Assembly (NCBI RefSeq): GCF_964204645.1
Contig: NW_027437454.1
Location: 1 to 38,555, forward strand
Source: Tubulanus polymorphus
Lineage: Eukaryota; Nemertea; Palaeonemertea; Tubulaniformes; Tubulanidae
Length of the DNA stretch: 38,555 nt
Direction of reading: 5' to 3'
Within the stretch, counting starts at the first letter, position 1; every line of letters starts with the position of its first letter. The notes below the pieces were generated by a model. That model was not told where the DNA came from and did no database searches. It worked only from the letters and a program-made list of their open reading frames with translations. The translations under genes were made by a program, and so were the position numbers. Positions 9,826-20,710 of this stretch are shown in pieces.

Positions 9826-10262
9826 GTTTCATAGACGTGGAAGAAAAATAGTCCCTGGGAACATTTTGAAATTTGTCAATTATAACCATGGTTTCTCATT
9901 GTAACTATGGTGGTTATCACCCAGATTGAGGATTTACCCCTAGGGATAACTTTGATACCCAGTCTATGAAACCAGGTCCAGGTTAAGGATTTATCCCTAG
10001 GGATAACTTTGATACCCAGTCTATAAAACCAGGTCCAGGTTAAGGATTTACCCCTAGGGATAACTTTGATACCCAGTCTATAAAACCAGGTCCAGGTTAT
10101 TTACCCCTAGGGATAACTTTGATACCCAGTCTATGAAACCGGGCCCAGGTTAAGGATTTATCCCTAGGGATAACTTTGATACCCAGTCTATAAAACCAGG
10201 TCCAGGTTGTTTACCCCTAGGGATAACTTTGATACCCAGTCTATGAAACCGGGCCCAGGTGT
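9826..10262 (+). mobile_element. MITE-like element amplified as a 57/53-bp tandem array
   Basis: The left end carries GGGTTTCATAGAC (about 9834) and each tandem unit ends with its inverse, GTCTATGAAACC. Units repeat at 57, 57, 53, 57 and 53 bp, measured from AGTCTAT at 9961, 10018, 10075, 10128, 10185 and 10238. Each contains CCTAGGGATAACTTTGATAC. The 53-bp form lacks four bases near AGGTTAAGG. The last four units form a duplicated 110-bp pair. Inverted ends around non-coding DNA suggest a non-autonomous DNA transposon whose right half expanded. Confidence 0.65.
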
Positions 10263-10680
10263 CGCTGGTTCAAAGGAAACATTTTTAGACTAGATATTAT
10301 TTATCGTAATTATTGTGGGATACTCTATCTATTGAAAGGTTGAAGTATCAAATTAGTAGGTTTTTTAGATCTAGGAATATAGTATAGTAGATATTGTAGT
10401 CGCTGTTTCATCGTTAAATTCTCGTGTACAGAACTCGGCCCGCAGAGCCGCCGACACGTTATAACGTGACCTTTTGTCGTACGCGCCATAAACTGGTTTG
10501 TACCAGAACAATCAAAAACTGACCTATCCGGTCAATCTATAGATTGCGCATGAGTGACCCGTGAAAGGAGTATATCAGATCTTCTTGAGCTTGATACAAC
10601 AGAGGCTAGGGGCACATAAAATGATAACTTTACATTTTGGAGGTGCCACGACCATGATTTCCAGCCCAAACATAGACGTA
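10263..10680. other. Unassigned sequence
   Basis: No gene is recognised. Its left edge (CCCAGGTGTCGCTGG, about 10253-10267) resembles a family C core abutting the MITE-like array. Confidence 0.45.
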
Positions 10681-10892
10681 GCTTAGACTGGTCTTAAGCT
10701 GTTAGGATTGGTTGTAGAACCAACATGAGCTCAGACTGGTCTTAAATTTTCAGATAGGCTGTAGAACCAACATGAGCTAAGACTGGCATAAAATTGTTAG
10801 ATAGGTTATTGAACTAAGATGAGCCTTGACTGATCTAAATTTGTTAGCTTGGTTACAGGACCAAAATGAGTTTAGACTGGTCGTATTTCACC
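10681..10892 (+). repeat. Minisatellite of 47-48 bp, about 4.5 diverged units
   Basis: AGACTGGT recurs at 10685, 10733, 10780 and 10874, with a diverged TGACTGAT between. The unit reads TTAGACTGGTCTTAAGCTGT followed by a TTGGTTGTAGAACCAACATGAG-like half. The same family forms a more homogeneous array at 13.1-13.4 kb. Confidence 0.88.
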
Positions 10893-10989
10893 AAACAGTG
10901 GTGCGGGTCAGGACGCTGCAATTTTTTTTTTTGATCTTAAAATAGGGATTGTCCCTGTTATTTATTTGGTTGTTAAATATCGTTTGTCC

Positions 10990-11190
10990 CTTACAGACCC
11001 ACCACACCTGCCGGGAGCGAAACAGGGGGTTTGATTTTGAAATCGGAAATCGAAGTACCGATATAGTTGTATGATCGGCGGTCGAGTTTACATTTTGTTT
11101 AAATCGAAGTACATAATTTGGAAATTGCGGTTCCGGTTCATTCAAACAATCTTCCAACCAGTCTGAACCGGCGAGCGACTGATTGGAATT
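10990..11190 (+). repeat. Dispersed repeat of about 190 bp, copy 1
   Basis: Begins CACCTGCCGGGAGCGAAACA and continues GGGGGTTTGATTTTGAAATC with the blocks ATCGGCGGT and GCGACTGATTGG. It matches 20515-20710 in the same orientation. On the minus strand the best-conserved 70 bp read RFPISKSNPLFRSRQ here and RFPIQKSNPLFRSRQ at the second copy, both followed by CAG-GTG. A coding origin is possible, but the frame breaks upstream in copy 2. Confidence 0.75.
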
Positions 11191-12345
11191 TTTATTCAGC
11201 GGCAGGTTCTTTTCGCTTAGAAGGTGATAAAAAGAGCTCGCATTTAGTCATAACCACCTCCTCCACTCCTAGCAGCTGAATTAATGTCATCCGACACCAG
11301 TTGAATTTTACCCAAAGGTACAGTTTTACCGGTCTGTGAAATGTGCGCGCATTTTTTTGTTTCTTAGCGATAACGGATCGGCCGGGGTGCGATGACGCAT
11401 TGCCATTTTATATACGTCGTCGAAAAAAAAAACTCTGGACCCTCGCGACCGCAAACTGCTTGAAAATTTGCCTTGTTAATTACCGCCACAGAAACTGAAT
11501 GATTTATGTTCTGAAATTCTGGCTTTCGAACAGCAGTTCGTAAATTCCACATTTCACGGAAAGTGGTGGTTACGCAGGATATAAGTTGAATGAGTGACTT
11601 ATTACGAAAGCCTCGCTGCTTGTACTTTGACCGCAATACGGGCCTGTTGTCAAGTTTATAATATTAATCTATTAGATTTTTGGACGCCTTAAAAACTTTT
11701 ACAACTGTGTTTATATACATCGATAACTAGCACGCGTTATATCAGGGGGTTATGCGTGGGTCGATGCGCACTACGTCATCGATATTGGCGTTTCGAAATA
11801 ACAATCAAAAATGTGATTTTCGGCGTTTTGTTTTGTGATTAAATATATATTTCATAATTCATATTTCAAATCCGATAAATAAATTTAGATAATTATTTAA
11901 AACAGGATGTGCACCGCGTTATCATTATATCGCGACTAGACTGGTTGCCGGTCAATTCAATTCAACCATCGATATATTGAAATCTAAATTAATTTTCATT
12001 GATTCTTGATGATATGTTATATATCGTCAAACATATAACGCAATGCATATGTGTTATTTTCCAAGGTGTAAATAAACATTCGAGTTAGGTGTCTTGTTAT
12101 ATAGAGGTTATTTATTGTATTATTTGACCTCCACGCCCTGGTGTACTGGGTTTATGGATGGATATCATGTAGTGTCGTGATTAGATTGGGCGTGTTTCGT
12201 TTATTTTGAAATCTATTATTAATTGCGAAAGACTTCAGAGAATTTGATCCGCAGTGCTCTCGACAGTCCACGTCGTTTCAAGCCTTTTAGGTGTAACCGC
12301 ACCCGAGGACGCGTGCCAGCTTTACGCAATTATTCAGAATAACTA
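11191..12345. other. Unassigned sequence, partly AT-rich
   Basis: About 1.15 kb with no recognisable gene, RNA or array. The 11364-11636 minus open frame has no domain. The part around 11820-12060 is AT-rich. Confidence 0.5.
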
Positions 12346-12720
12346 TTCGATGATGTCATAGGTGGATTTATGGAGGCAGACATCGTTTTTGGAAGTGTCT
12401 ATAGATCAAATCACTAATAGACAATTCGACCATGTCATAGGGGGATTTATGGAGGCAGACATCGTTTATGGACGTTTCTATATATCAAATCACTAATAGA
12501 CAATATGATGATGTCATAGGGGGATTTATGGAGGCTGACATCTTTTCTGGAAGTGTGTATAGATCAAATCACTAGTAGACAATTTGATGATGTCATAGGG
12601 GGATTTATGGAGGCTGACATCTCTTCTAGAGGTGTTCATAGATCAAAACGCTTGCAATCTATTTGATACTAGGGGATTTATGAGCAGGTAGTTCGATGAT
12701 GTCATTAGGTGTTTTCCGTA
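12346..12720 (+). repeat. Family A array, best-preserved, 79-bp units
   Basis: ATGTCAT recurs exactly 79 bp apart (TGATGTCATA or its variant at 12351, 12430, 12509 and 12588), followed by a broken fifth unit. Each unit carries GGGGGATTTATGGAGGC, GACATC, and a spacer like ATAGATCAAATCACTAGTAG. This array gives the clearest consensus for the family. Confidence 0.95.
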
Positions 12721-12984
12721 AGGTTGTTTATAAACACTGCTCTGATGGGTATCATCTCCTCAGTGCGTGGTGTTACATATACTTGTCGTCAAACAACCGT
12801 TTAATCAGATTTCACGGTTAATCGATTCTCTTACAGGTGACTACGATTAACGAACAGTAAACACCATCCATCCGCATTCTGATCCGCATAGAATCCCTCA
12901 CAGTCATCAGTAACACATTACTGCCTCATTGGCTTCAAGTTCATTTTGGTTACGTTCTGAAATGACTTGTGGACAGTGGGCTTA

Positions 12985-13140
12985 TTTGAAAGTGTACTGA
13001 TAAAATGTCTAATGTCTGGTGTTTGTGGTACATTTTCAATAAAAAAAATATCTCAGGTGAAGCACTGAACACATGTGAAGTGTGGACGATCAGTTTTTGA
13101 AAGTGTGATGATGATACGTAAAATGTCTAATGTCTGGTGT
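12985..13140 (+). repeat. Dispersed repeat of about 110 bp, locus 1
   Basis: About 1.3 units. AAAATGTCTAATGTCTGGTG occurs near 13003 and again near 13120, separated by ATCTCAGGTGAAGCACTGAA and GACGATCAGTTTTTGAAAGT. The same order recurs at 18.59-18.80 kb. Confidence 0.8.
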
Positions 13141-13385
13141 TAATTTTTAGATTGGTTAAAGAACAAAAATTAGCCAAAGACTGGTCTTAAGTTGTTGGAT
13201 TGGTAATAGAACCAGAATGAGTTTAGAATGGTCTTAAGTTGTTAGATCGGTTATAGAATCAAAATGAGCTTGGACTGGTCTTAAGTTGTTGGATTGGTTA
13301 TAAAACCAAAATGCGTTTAGACTGGTCTTAAGTTGTTGGATTGGTTATAGAACCAAAATGAGTTTAGACTGGTCTTTAATTGTTT
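13141..13385 (+). repeat. Minisatellite of 47 bp, five units
   Basis: The unit AGACTGGTCTTAAGTTGTTG followed by GATTGGTTATAGAACCAAAATGAGTTT repeats at about 13179, 13225, 13272, 13319 and 13365. It abuts the 110-bp repeat directly and is the same family as 10.7 kb. Confidence 0.93.
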
Positions 13386-13820
13386 AATACTGACCAAAGA
13401 CTTACAAGAAAATACCTCGAATGCTCGTCCGCTGTGTGTAATCAGTATCGTTTGTGCAAGACACAGAATCTACATGACGTAAAAACCTATAATCAACGTA
13501 GCCGGTTCCACGTAAAAAACCCCCTCCCTCCTCCTCTCTCATCCATTTATTTAATGATACCTTTCCACGTCGACTCTCTCCAATCCAGCCTCTTCTCAGC
13601 GAGCTAGTTATCTGTAATTAGAACGCGCAAAGCATTCAATATTGTTAATGTATTTGTCGTCACTGCCGGTTGACTGTGCGCTTGATACTCTATATCGTCA
13701 GTGACACGAATCGTTTTAAAAGTTGGATCGGAAAATGACTGAAACTCGATGACGTTGTAGAACAGGCGATATGATGCTGGTTTCCATAGACAAGTAGTGC
13801 TTTTACTACGAATCAGGCAA
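13386..13820. other. Unassigned sequence
   Basis: No gene is recognised. A pyrimidine patch lies at 13520-13545. Confidence 0.5.
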
Positions 13821-13824
13821 TGCG

Positions 13825-14062
13825 CATTGTTGGACTGTGGTAATCGAGGACCCGCTAGGTGCCGCTGGTGTAAAGCCAGTTTCCAATGCGTCCTCGCAAT
13901 CTGTTGCGATCGAGGATCCGCTAGGTGGCACTAGTGGCTTCTACGCATACGATACTACTGTGGCAGTCGATGATTCGCTAGTGGCGCTAGTGTGAAGTCA
14001 GTATTCAGTATGTCACGCATGCTATTGTGGCATGCGAGGATCCGCTAGGGGCGCTAGTGTGA
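13825..14062 (+). repeat. Family C array with CGCTAG cores, about four units
   Basis: Units of about 60-75 bp combine TGTGG(C/T)AATCGAGGA-CCGCTAGG-TGCCGCTGGTGT (13838-13875), GGATCCGCTAGGTGGCACTA (about 13914), ATTCGCTAGTGGCGCTAGTG (about 13973) and GGATCCGCTAGGGGCGCTAG (about 14039). A lone further core lies at about 14238-14260 (CCGCTAGGGGCGCTAGCG). The cores resemble CTCF sites. Units have drifted considerably between the cores. Confidence 0.75.
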
Positions 14063-14084
14063 AGTTATTCGGCTGCAACTGCTG

Positions 14085-14205
14085 ACAAGGCTACTGTGTA
14101 AAATCTAATGTAATATCCCATTGTGATTTTGTGCACCCTCTAATACCTCCCGCACCAAGGGTTTGAGAGTAAATAAAATCGAATCGAATCGAAATTGAAC
14201 TGAAT
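14085..14205 (+). mobile_element. 3' tail of a LINE or SINE inserted in family C repeats
   Basis: The segment contains GTGCACCCTCTAATACCTCC, CGCACCAAGGGTTTGAGAGT and AAATAAAATCGAATCGAATC. The CTCTAATACC and GGTTTGAGAG arms can pair imperfectly into a 3' hairpin, and the end is a short (AATCG)n tail typical of non-LTR element 3' ends. It sits between two CGCTAGGGGCGCTAG cores, as if it had interrupted the array. No ORF is left. Confidence 0.55.
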
Positions 14206-14264
14206 CAACACAAAGTGAAAGTAACTATGGCAATCGGTAGTCCGCTAGGGGCGCTAGCGTATAG

Positions 14265-14790
14265 TATATTACACGTATAGTATCACTATCTACGTGTGGA
14301 AGGTTTTCGGTTGATGAACCTTTTCTGTGACCGATTTGAACCACGGAAAGAAGCGAGACAAAACTGAAATTCGTGTTAATATTTCGCCTCGGCAGTTGCA
14401 TCGTGATAACGTGCGCAGAGCGCGCCTCGGCAGGTGCTTTTATAGAACGGATTTAGAGAAAGCGAAATTTAAAAAGAAAAAAACTTTCCAGCGCGACGTC
14501 GAATTTTTTCCGTAATGACATATTCTTTTGCAGTAGCGAGCATTCAATGATATCCGTACTGGCTGAATTATTAAAAACTCCACGGCCGTCGTAAGCGATC
14601 GACCGTTCGTGTTGGCAGTTTCCATTTTCTTGATTACCGGAATTCGACGACGCGCACGCGCGTGCACCGAGCTGGCTACTCACGTGACGTTGAAGTTTGT
14701 TTTCGTTGCACGGAAATGTCAAATTCGTGCAACGAAACGTCGTACGATGAATTATTGGTGACGCTGAGTAAAATTGATCGTGTAAAGGGA
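14265..14790. other. Unassigned sequence
   Basis: No gene is recognised. The overlapping open frames on both strands at 14327-14722 show no domain. Confidence 0.5.
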
Positions 14791-14834
<44 letters not shown>

Positions 14835-14855
14835 AGAGAGAGAGAGTGAGAGAGA
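14791..14855 (+). repeat. (GA)n with a G run
   Basis: A GAGAGA microsatellite is interrupted by a G tract at 14824-14834. It directly borders the 44-bp array. Confidence 0.9.
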
Positions 14856-14856
14856 A

Positions 14857-15118
14857 AGCCCAGTCTTTAAGATACCGTGGTACTGGGCTCAGATACTGGA
14901 AGCCCAGTCTTTAAGATATCGTGGTACTGGTGTCAGATACTGGAAGCCCAGTCTTTAAGATACCATGGTACTGGGCTCAGATACTGGAAGCCCAGTCTTT
15001 AAGATATCGTGGTACTGGTGTCAGATACTGGAAGCCCAGTCTTTAAGATATCGTGGTACTGGTGTCAGATACTGGAAGCCCAGTCTTTAAGATATCGTGG
15101 TACTGGGGTCAGATACTG
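14857..15118 (+). repeat. Minisatellite of 44 bp, six units
   Basis: AGCCCAGTCTTTAAGATA starts units at 14857, 14901, 14945, 14989, 15033 and 15077, exactly 44 bp apart. Units 1 and 3 end GGTACTGGGCTCAGATACTG; units 2, 4 and 5 end GGTACTGGTGTCAGATACTG. The alternation in units 1 to 4 indicates duplication of a dimer. Confidence 0.95.
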
Positions 15119-15289
15119 AGATATTTTGAACTGGTTTCCTGGTGAACCGTGTAACTGAGGTTCGTGACAATGATTTCCAGGTGAACACAAATTATTAATG
15201 TACTGAATTAATTCACGGAGGTCGTTTATGCATCAACAGATCGTTAAATTAATCACCACGACCTTATAGATACACGATATATATTACAA

Positions 15290-15316
15290 CAGCAGCAGCA
15301 GCAGCAGCAGCAGCAG
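15290..15316 (+). repeat. (CAG)9 microsatellite
   Basis: Nine uninterrupted CAG triplets in otherwise unassigned DNA (15119-15460). No surrounding reading frame supports a polyglutamine tract. Confidence 0.97.
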
Positions 15317-15464
15317 TGTGAAACACATCGAGAAATCCAAAATGATTCATACATTTAAATTCGTCATCATTCAAGTATGCGCAGAAGGTCCTGCTGTCCC
15401 TAAATATCTTGATGACAATGATAAAAAAGCACCCTAAAGATGCAAGGGTGATGCAGCCACTTAA

Positions 15465-15780
15465 TCCAGTTCCACAGTTGTGTGGGTTTGATTTGACTCT
15501 GGATCCAGTCCCACAGTTGTGTGGGTTTGATTTGACTCTGGATCCAGTTCCACAGTTGTGTGGGTTTGATTTTACTCTAAATCTTGTTCCACAGTTGTGT
15601 GGGTTTAATTTGACTCTGAACCCAGTTCCACAGTTGTGTGGGTTCGATTTGACTCTGAACCCAGTTTCAAAGTTGTATGGGTTTAATTCGACTCCGGACC
15701 CAGATACACAATGTTGTCCTCACAACTTGATAACCGTATCCAGAGTCGAATGAAATCCACACAACTGTGCAACTGGATCC
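15465..15780 (+). repeat. Family B array ending in an inverted unit
   Basis: About six plus-strand units run from 15465 to 15705. They are followed by one unit in opposite orientation at 15738-15780 (CCAGAGTCGAATGAAATCCA, then CACAACTGTGCAACTGGATCC). Units keep a 39-bp period, a multiple of three, so an apparent 114-residue frame with PQLCGFDLTL repeats crosses the array. This is a by-product of the period, since other arrays of the family do not keep the frame. Confidence 0.92.
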
Positions 15781-16540
15781 GAATTCCCCATTCCACAGAA
15801 CTGAGCCTTTGCACCAAGAAAATCGAAAAGAAAAAACATTCTATTGAAAACCTGCCACGGAAGTGCGCGATTTGAATCAAACAGATGTATATTTGAACAG
15901 GACGTGCAGGTATTTGAGTGTACTGGCGGCGACCGGGGACACGGTAAACATTACCCCAGCGCGACACTGAATCGACAAATATATAACCCCCAATAACATT
16001 CACCGTGTGCAATCAAACACGTCAGCAAACTTCAATCAGCTGAAACCGCGTTAATTCGTGTAATTAAACGTTTTCCTGCAGTATTTAGTTTAAGTATTTG
16101 GACGCGGGCGACGCGATTTCGCGAGCAAGCTCCGCCGGGAAATGAATTTGTGTAAATACAGAACAAACTGACTGGTTACACACTCAGTGACGACGTAAAA
16201 TAAATATTATATCAAATCCCAATAGACCCAGGCGATAATACGCTGCCGTACCCGCTAGTGAAATTGTGACCGATTTTTTATTTGTTCGGTTGGTGAGGAG
16301 ACAACCCCCTCCGTAACGTCTGCGACCCGCCCCGAGCGACCGCTAGATGGCGCAGTACGAATGCTAATCGTATTTGGACACGGTAACTTATGGCAAACTG
16401 TGTAGGACCTCTACACAAGGCGAATTAAATAGATTATCCGTGAGCAACACTTTCAACATCCGAAATTAGAGAGGCGTATTAGTGAATTTAATGACGATTT
16501 AGTAAATAGTCAATTCGAATTCAAAATTGGGTCTTATCGT
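15781..16540. other. Unassigned sequence
   Basis: About 760 bp with no recognised gene. One isolated CTCF-like word, CCGCTAGATGGCGCAG, lies at about 16341-16356. Confidence 0.5.
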
Positions 16541-17245
16541 GTAACATGAGAACGATTCAGTAAAATTACGAGAAGTTACTAATGACGACCTTCTCATTCT
16601 CGATGACTTCAACGATTCAGTAAAATTATGATTAGTTACTAATGACGACCCTCTCATTCTCGACATCTTCAACGATTCAGTAAAATTATGATTAGTCACT
16701 TATGACGACCTTCTCATTCTCGATGACTTCAACGATTCAGTAAAATTATGATTAGTCACTTATGACGACCTTCTCATTCTCGATGACTTCAACGATTCAG
16801 TAAAATTATGATTAGTTACTAATGACGACCTTCTCATTCTCGATGACTTCAACGATTCAGTAAAATTATGATTAGTTACTAATGACGACCTTCTCATTCT
16901 CGATGACTTCAACGATTCAGTAAAACTATGATTAGTTACTAATGACGACCTTCTCATTCTCGATAACTTCAACGATTCAGTAAAATTATGATTAGTTACT
17001 AATGACGACCTTCTCATTCTCGATGACTTCAACGATTCAGTAAAACTATGATTAGTTACTAATGACGACCTTCTCATTCTCGATGACTTCAACGATTCAG
17101 TAAAATTATGATTAGTTACTAATGACGACCTTCTCATTCTCGATGACTTCAACGATTCAGTAAAACTATGATTAGTTACTAATGACGACCTTCTCATTCT
17201 CGATGACTTCAACGATTCAGTAAAATTATGATTAGTTACTGAAAA
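16541..17245 (-). repeat. Satellite-like 60-bp array, about 12 units
   Basis: The unit ATTAGTTACTAATGACGACC-TTCTCATTCTCGATGACTTC-AACGATTCAGTAAAATTATG repeats with an exact 60-bp period and 1-4 changes per unit. From 16861 onward, units alternate TAAAATTATG and TAAAACTATG, giving a 120-bp dimer. The minus-strand reading (20-residue repeat with NFTESLKSSRMRRSSLV) is open over eight units, but two units at 16691-16760 carry TAA, so a functional protein is unlikely. ATTAGTTACTAAT is an imperfect palindrome at the unit edge. Confidence 0.95.
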
Positions 17246-17860
17246 TGACATTCCGACTCAAGACTACAAAAGACTCAGTAAAATCATTATAGAAGTAATC
17301 ATTAAATGAACATTTGCATGAAAGGTTATTAAAAGTATTGCTTCTGGTTATAAACGCAAATATTTTACGCAAACGACCGTATTTTCTAATGAGCTTGTTT
17401 TAGAGTATAAGCACTAAGTACAATCATCACGTACCACAAAACGAACACATGTCGTTCTCAGTTTATGTACTATTATATTTTATCGTATCAATTGAAACGG
17501 CGCGTAATCCGTCGTATAAGTTTTCTATACTAAAGCATAAATATATACAACGTAACTTAATCCTGTATCGATATCGAATCAGCCACCTGCGAGCTCCGTA
17601 CCGAGTCTCGTGAGCTCGGGATTAACCCGCTACCGGCGCGCCGGGTGAAATGAAATCGGATTTTGGTCTTATGTTTTTAATCAACGACACGCGATATACG
17701 TCGTAAAAAAATTAATTAATAATTGTCACCTCGTGAATGTGATCCCTGTTAATGAAGGCCGCCCAGCTATATCCACCGTCGCGATATGTGTGATCTGTAT
17801 TCATCGTACGTGCCATTTTAGAAATTATGCTTAGATTTTTATTGAATCTCTGAGACGCTA
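17246..17860. other. Unassigned sequence
   Basis: No gene or repeat is recognised apart from one decaying 60-bp half unit at 17261-17290 (GACTCAGTAAAATCATTAT). Confidence 0.5.
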
Positions 17861-18180
17861 GGTGGACCCTCACTTGCCACGAGTGGAATCCGCTATTGTC
17901 ACAGTAGATAATGTCCTACTGCACACTAGCGACACCTGGTGGATCTTCACTTGCCACGAGTGGAATCCTCTATTGTCACAGTAGTTAATGTCCTACTGCA
18001 CACTAGCGACACCTGGTGGATCTTCACTTGCCACGAGTGGAATCCTCTATTGTCACAGTAGTTAATGTCCTACTGTACACTAGCGACACCTGGTGGATCC
18101 TCACTTGCTACAAGTAGAATCCTCTATTGCCGCAGTAGTTGATGCCCTACTTACTGTACACTAGCGACACTTCATCCTCA
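17861..18180 (-). repeat. Family C array, four 77-bp units with CCACCAGGTGTCGCTAG
   Basis: CACTTGCCAC or its variant recurs at 17871, 17948, 18025 and 18102. On the minus strand each full unit contains CCACCAGGTGTCGCTAGTGT, then GCAGTAGGACATTAACTACT and GTGACAATAGAGGATTCCAC. The core differs from the vertebrate CTCF consensus at two positions (T for G). The first unit is the most diverged (GGTGGACC without the core). Confidence 0.9.
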
Positions 18181-18590
18181 CTATAACTGGAAATGTAACA
18201 TGATCAAACAGTTCTTTGTTGTTGGAGTATCTTTTGTTTGTTTCATTATCAAATAAGCTCCGTTCACGATAAGTTAAAAATGAAAATAGCTGCGGTGAAT
18301 ATTTCATAACTGAATCGATATGCGTTCACACACAACTACTAAAACCGGATCCAATGTCATTGTGATTTTCGAATATTCAAATATTAATGTTACTAATACG
18401 CGAAACGGCAATATCTGTAATAGTCTGATATCGAATAGATATTCATATACAAATACAATAACTGTGGATAAAAGGTTTTCAATTTATGTTTCCTTTTTAG
18501 AACGGATTAATAAAGTTTAAGGGGGTTTAGGGGTACGTGCTAATCTGTAGCCTTGAACCAGGCTTATCGCATTGCCTGTCGTAACGTGAA
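18181..18590. other. Unassigned sequence
   Basis: No gene or tandem repeat is recognised. The 66-residue frame at 18320-18520 has no domain. Confidence 0.5.
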
Positions 18591-18800
18591 AAGTGTGAAC
18601 GATCAGTTTATCGAAGTGTGCTGATCAAATATCTGGAGTTTGTAGTGTATTTTCAATTAGAAATGTACTAGGTGAAGCACTGAACACATTGTGTAGCGGG
18701 GACGATCAGTTTTTGAAAGTGTGCCGATAAATAGTCTAATGTTTGGTGTTTGTTGTTCGTTTTTCAATTAAAAATATCTCACGTGAAGCACCGAATATTT
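18591..18800 (+). repeat. Dispersed repeat of about 110 bp, locus 2
   Basis: About two diverged units carry GAACGATCAGTTTATCGAAG and GACGATCAGTTTTTGAAAGT (about 18702), TCTAATGTTTGGTGTTTGT, TTTTCAATTA and AGGTGAAGCACTGAACACA. The order is the same as at 12.99-13.14 kb. Confidence 0.8.
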
Positions 18801-20514
<1,714 letters not shown>

Positions 20515-20710
20515 ATACTCGTCACCTGCCGGGAGCGAAACAGGGGGTTTGATTTTTGAATCGGAAATCGAACTACGGATATATTTGTGTGATCGGCGGT
20601 TAGAATTTACGGAATTTTTCCGGTTTCAAAATGAGTATCGAAATGGAAATTTCGGCTCAGGTCTGTGAGCGATCGTCCTTCAAGTTTCATCCGGCAAGCG
20701 ACTGATTGGG
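20515..20710 (+). repeat. Dispersed repeat of about 190 bp, copy 2
   Basis: CACCTGCCGGGAGCGAAACA, GGGGGTTTGATTTT, ATCGGCGGTTAGAATTTACG and GCGACTGATTGG align with 10990-11190. The first 90 bp are about 85% alike by eye; the right part is more diverged with indels. No terminal repeats or target-site duplications are evident. Confidence 0.75.

Noticed and set aside
12346-12720. CRISPR-like regular repeats
   Set aside because: The spacers between family A cores are themselves repeated, the unit is a plain tandem repeat, and the sequence context is metazoan.
15409-15753. 114-codon frame with PQLCGFDLTL repeats
   Set aside because: This is family B translated at a 39-bp period. Other family B arrays have indels that break the same frame.
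16760-17251. 163-codon minus frame with 20-residue repeats
   Set aside because: The 60-bp period keeps any stop-free frame open. Two neighbouring units contain an in-frame TAA and no other coding evidence exists.
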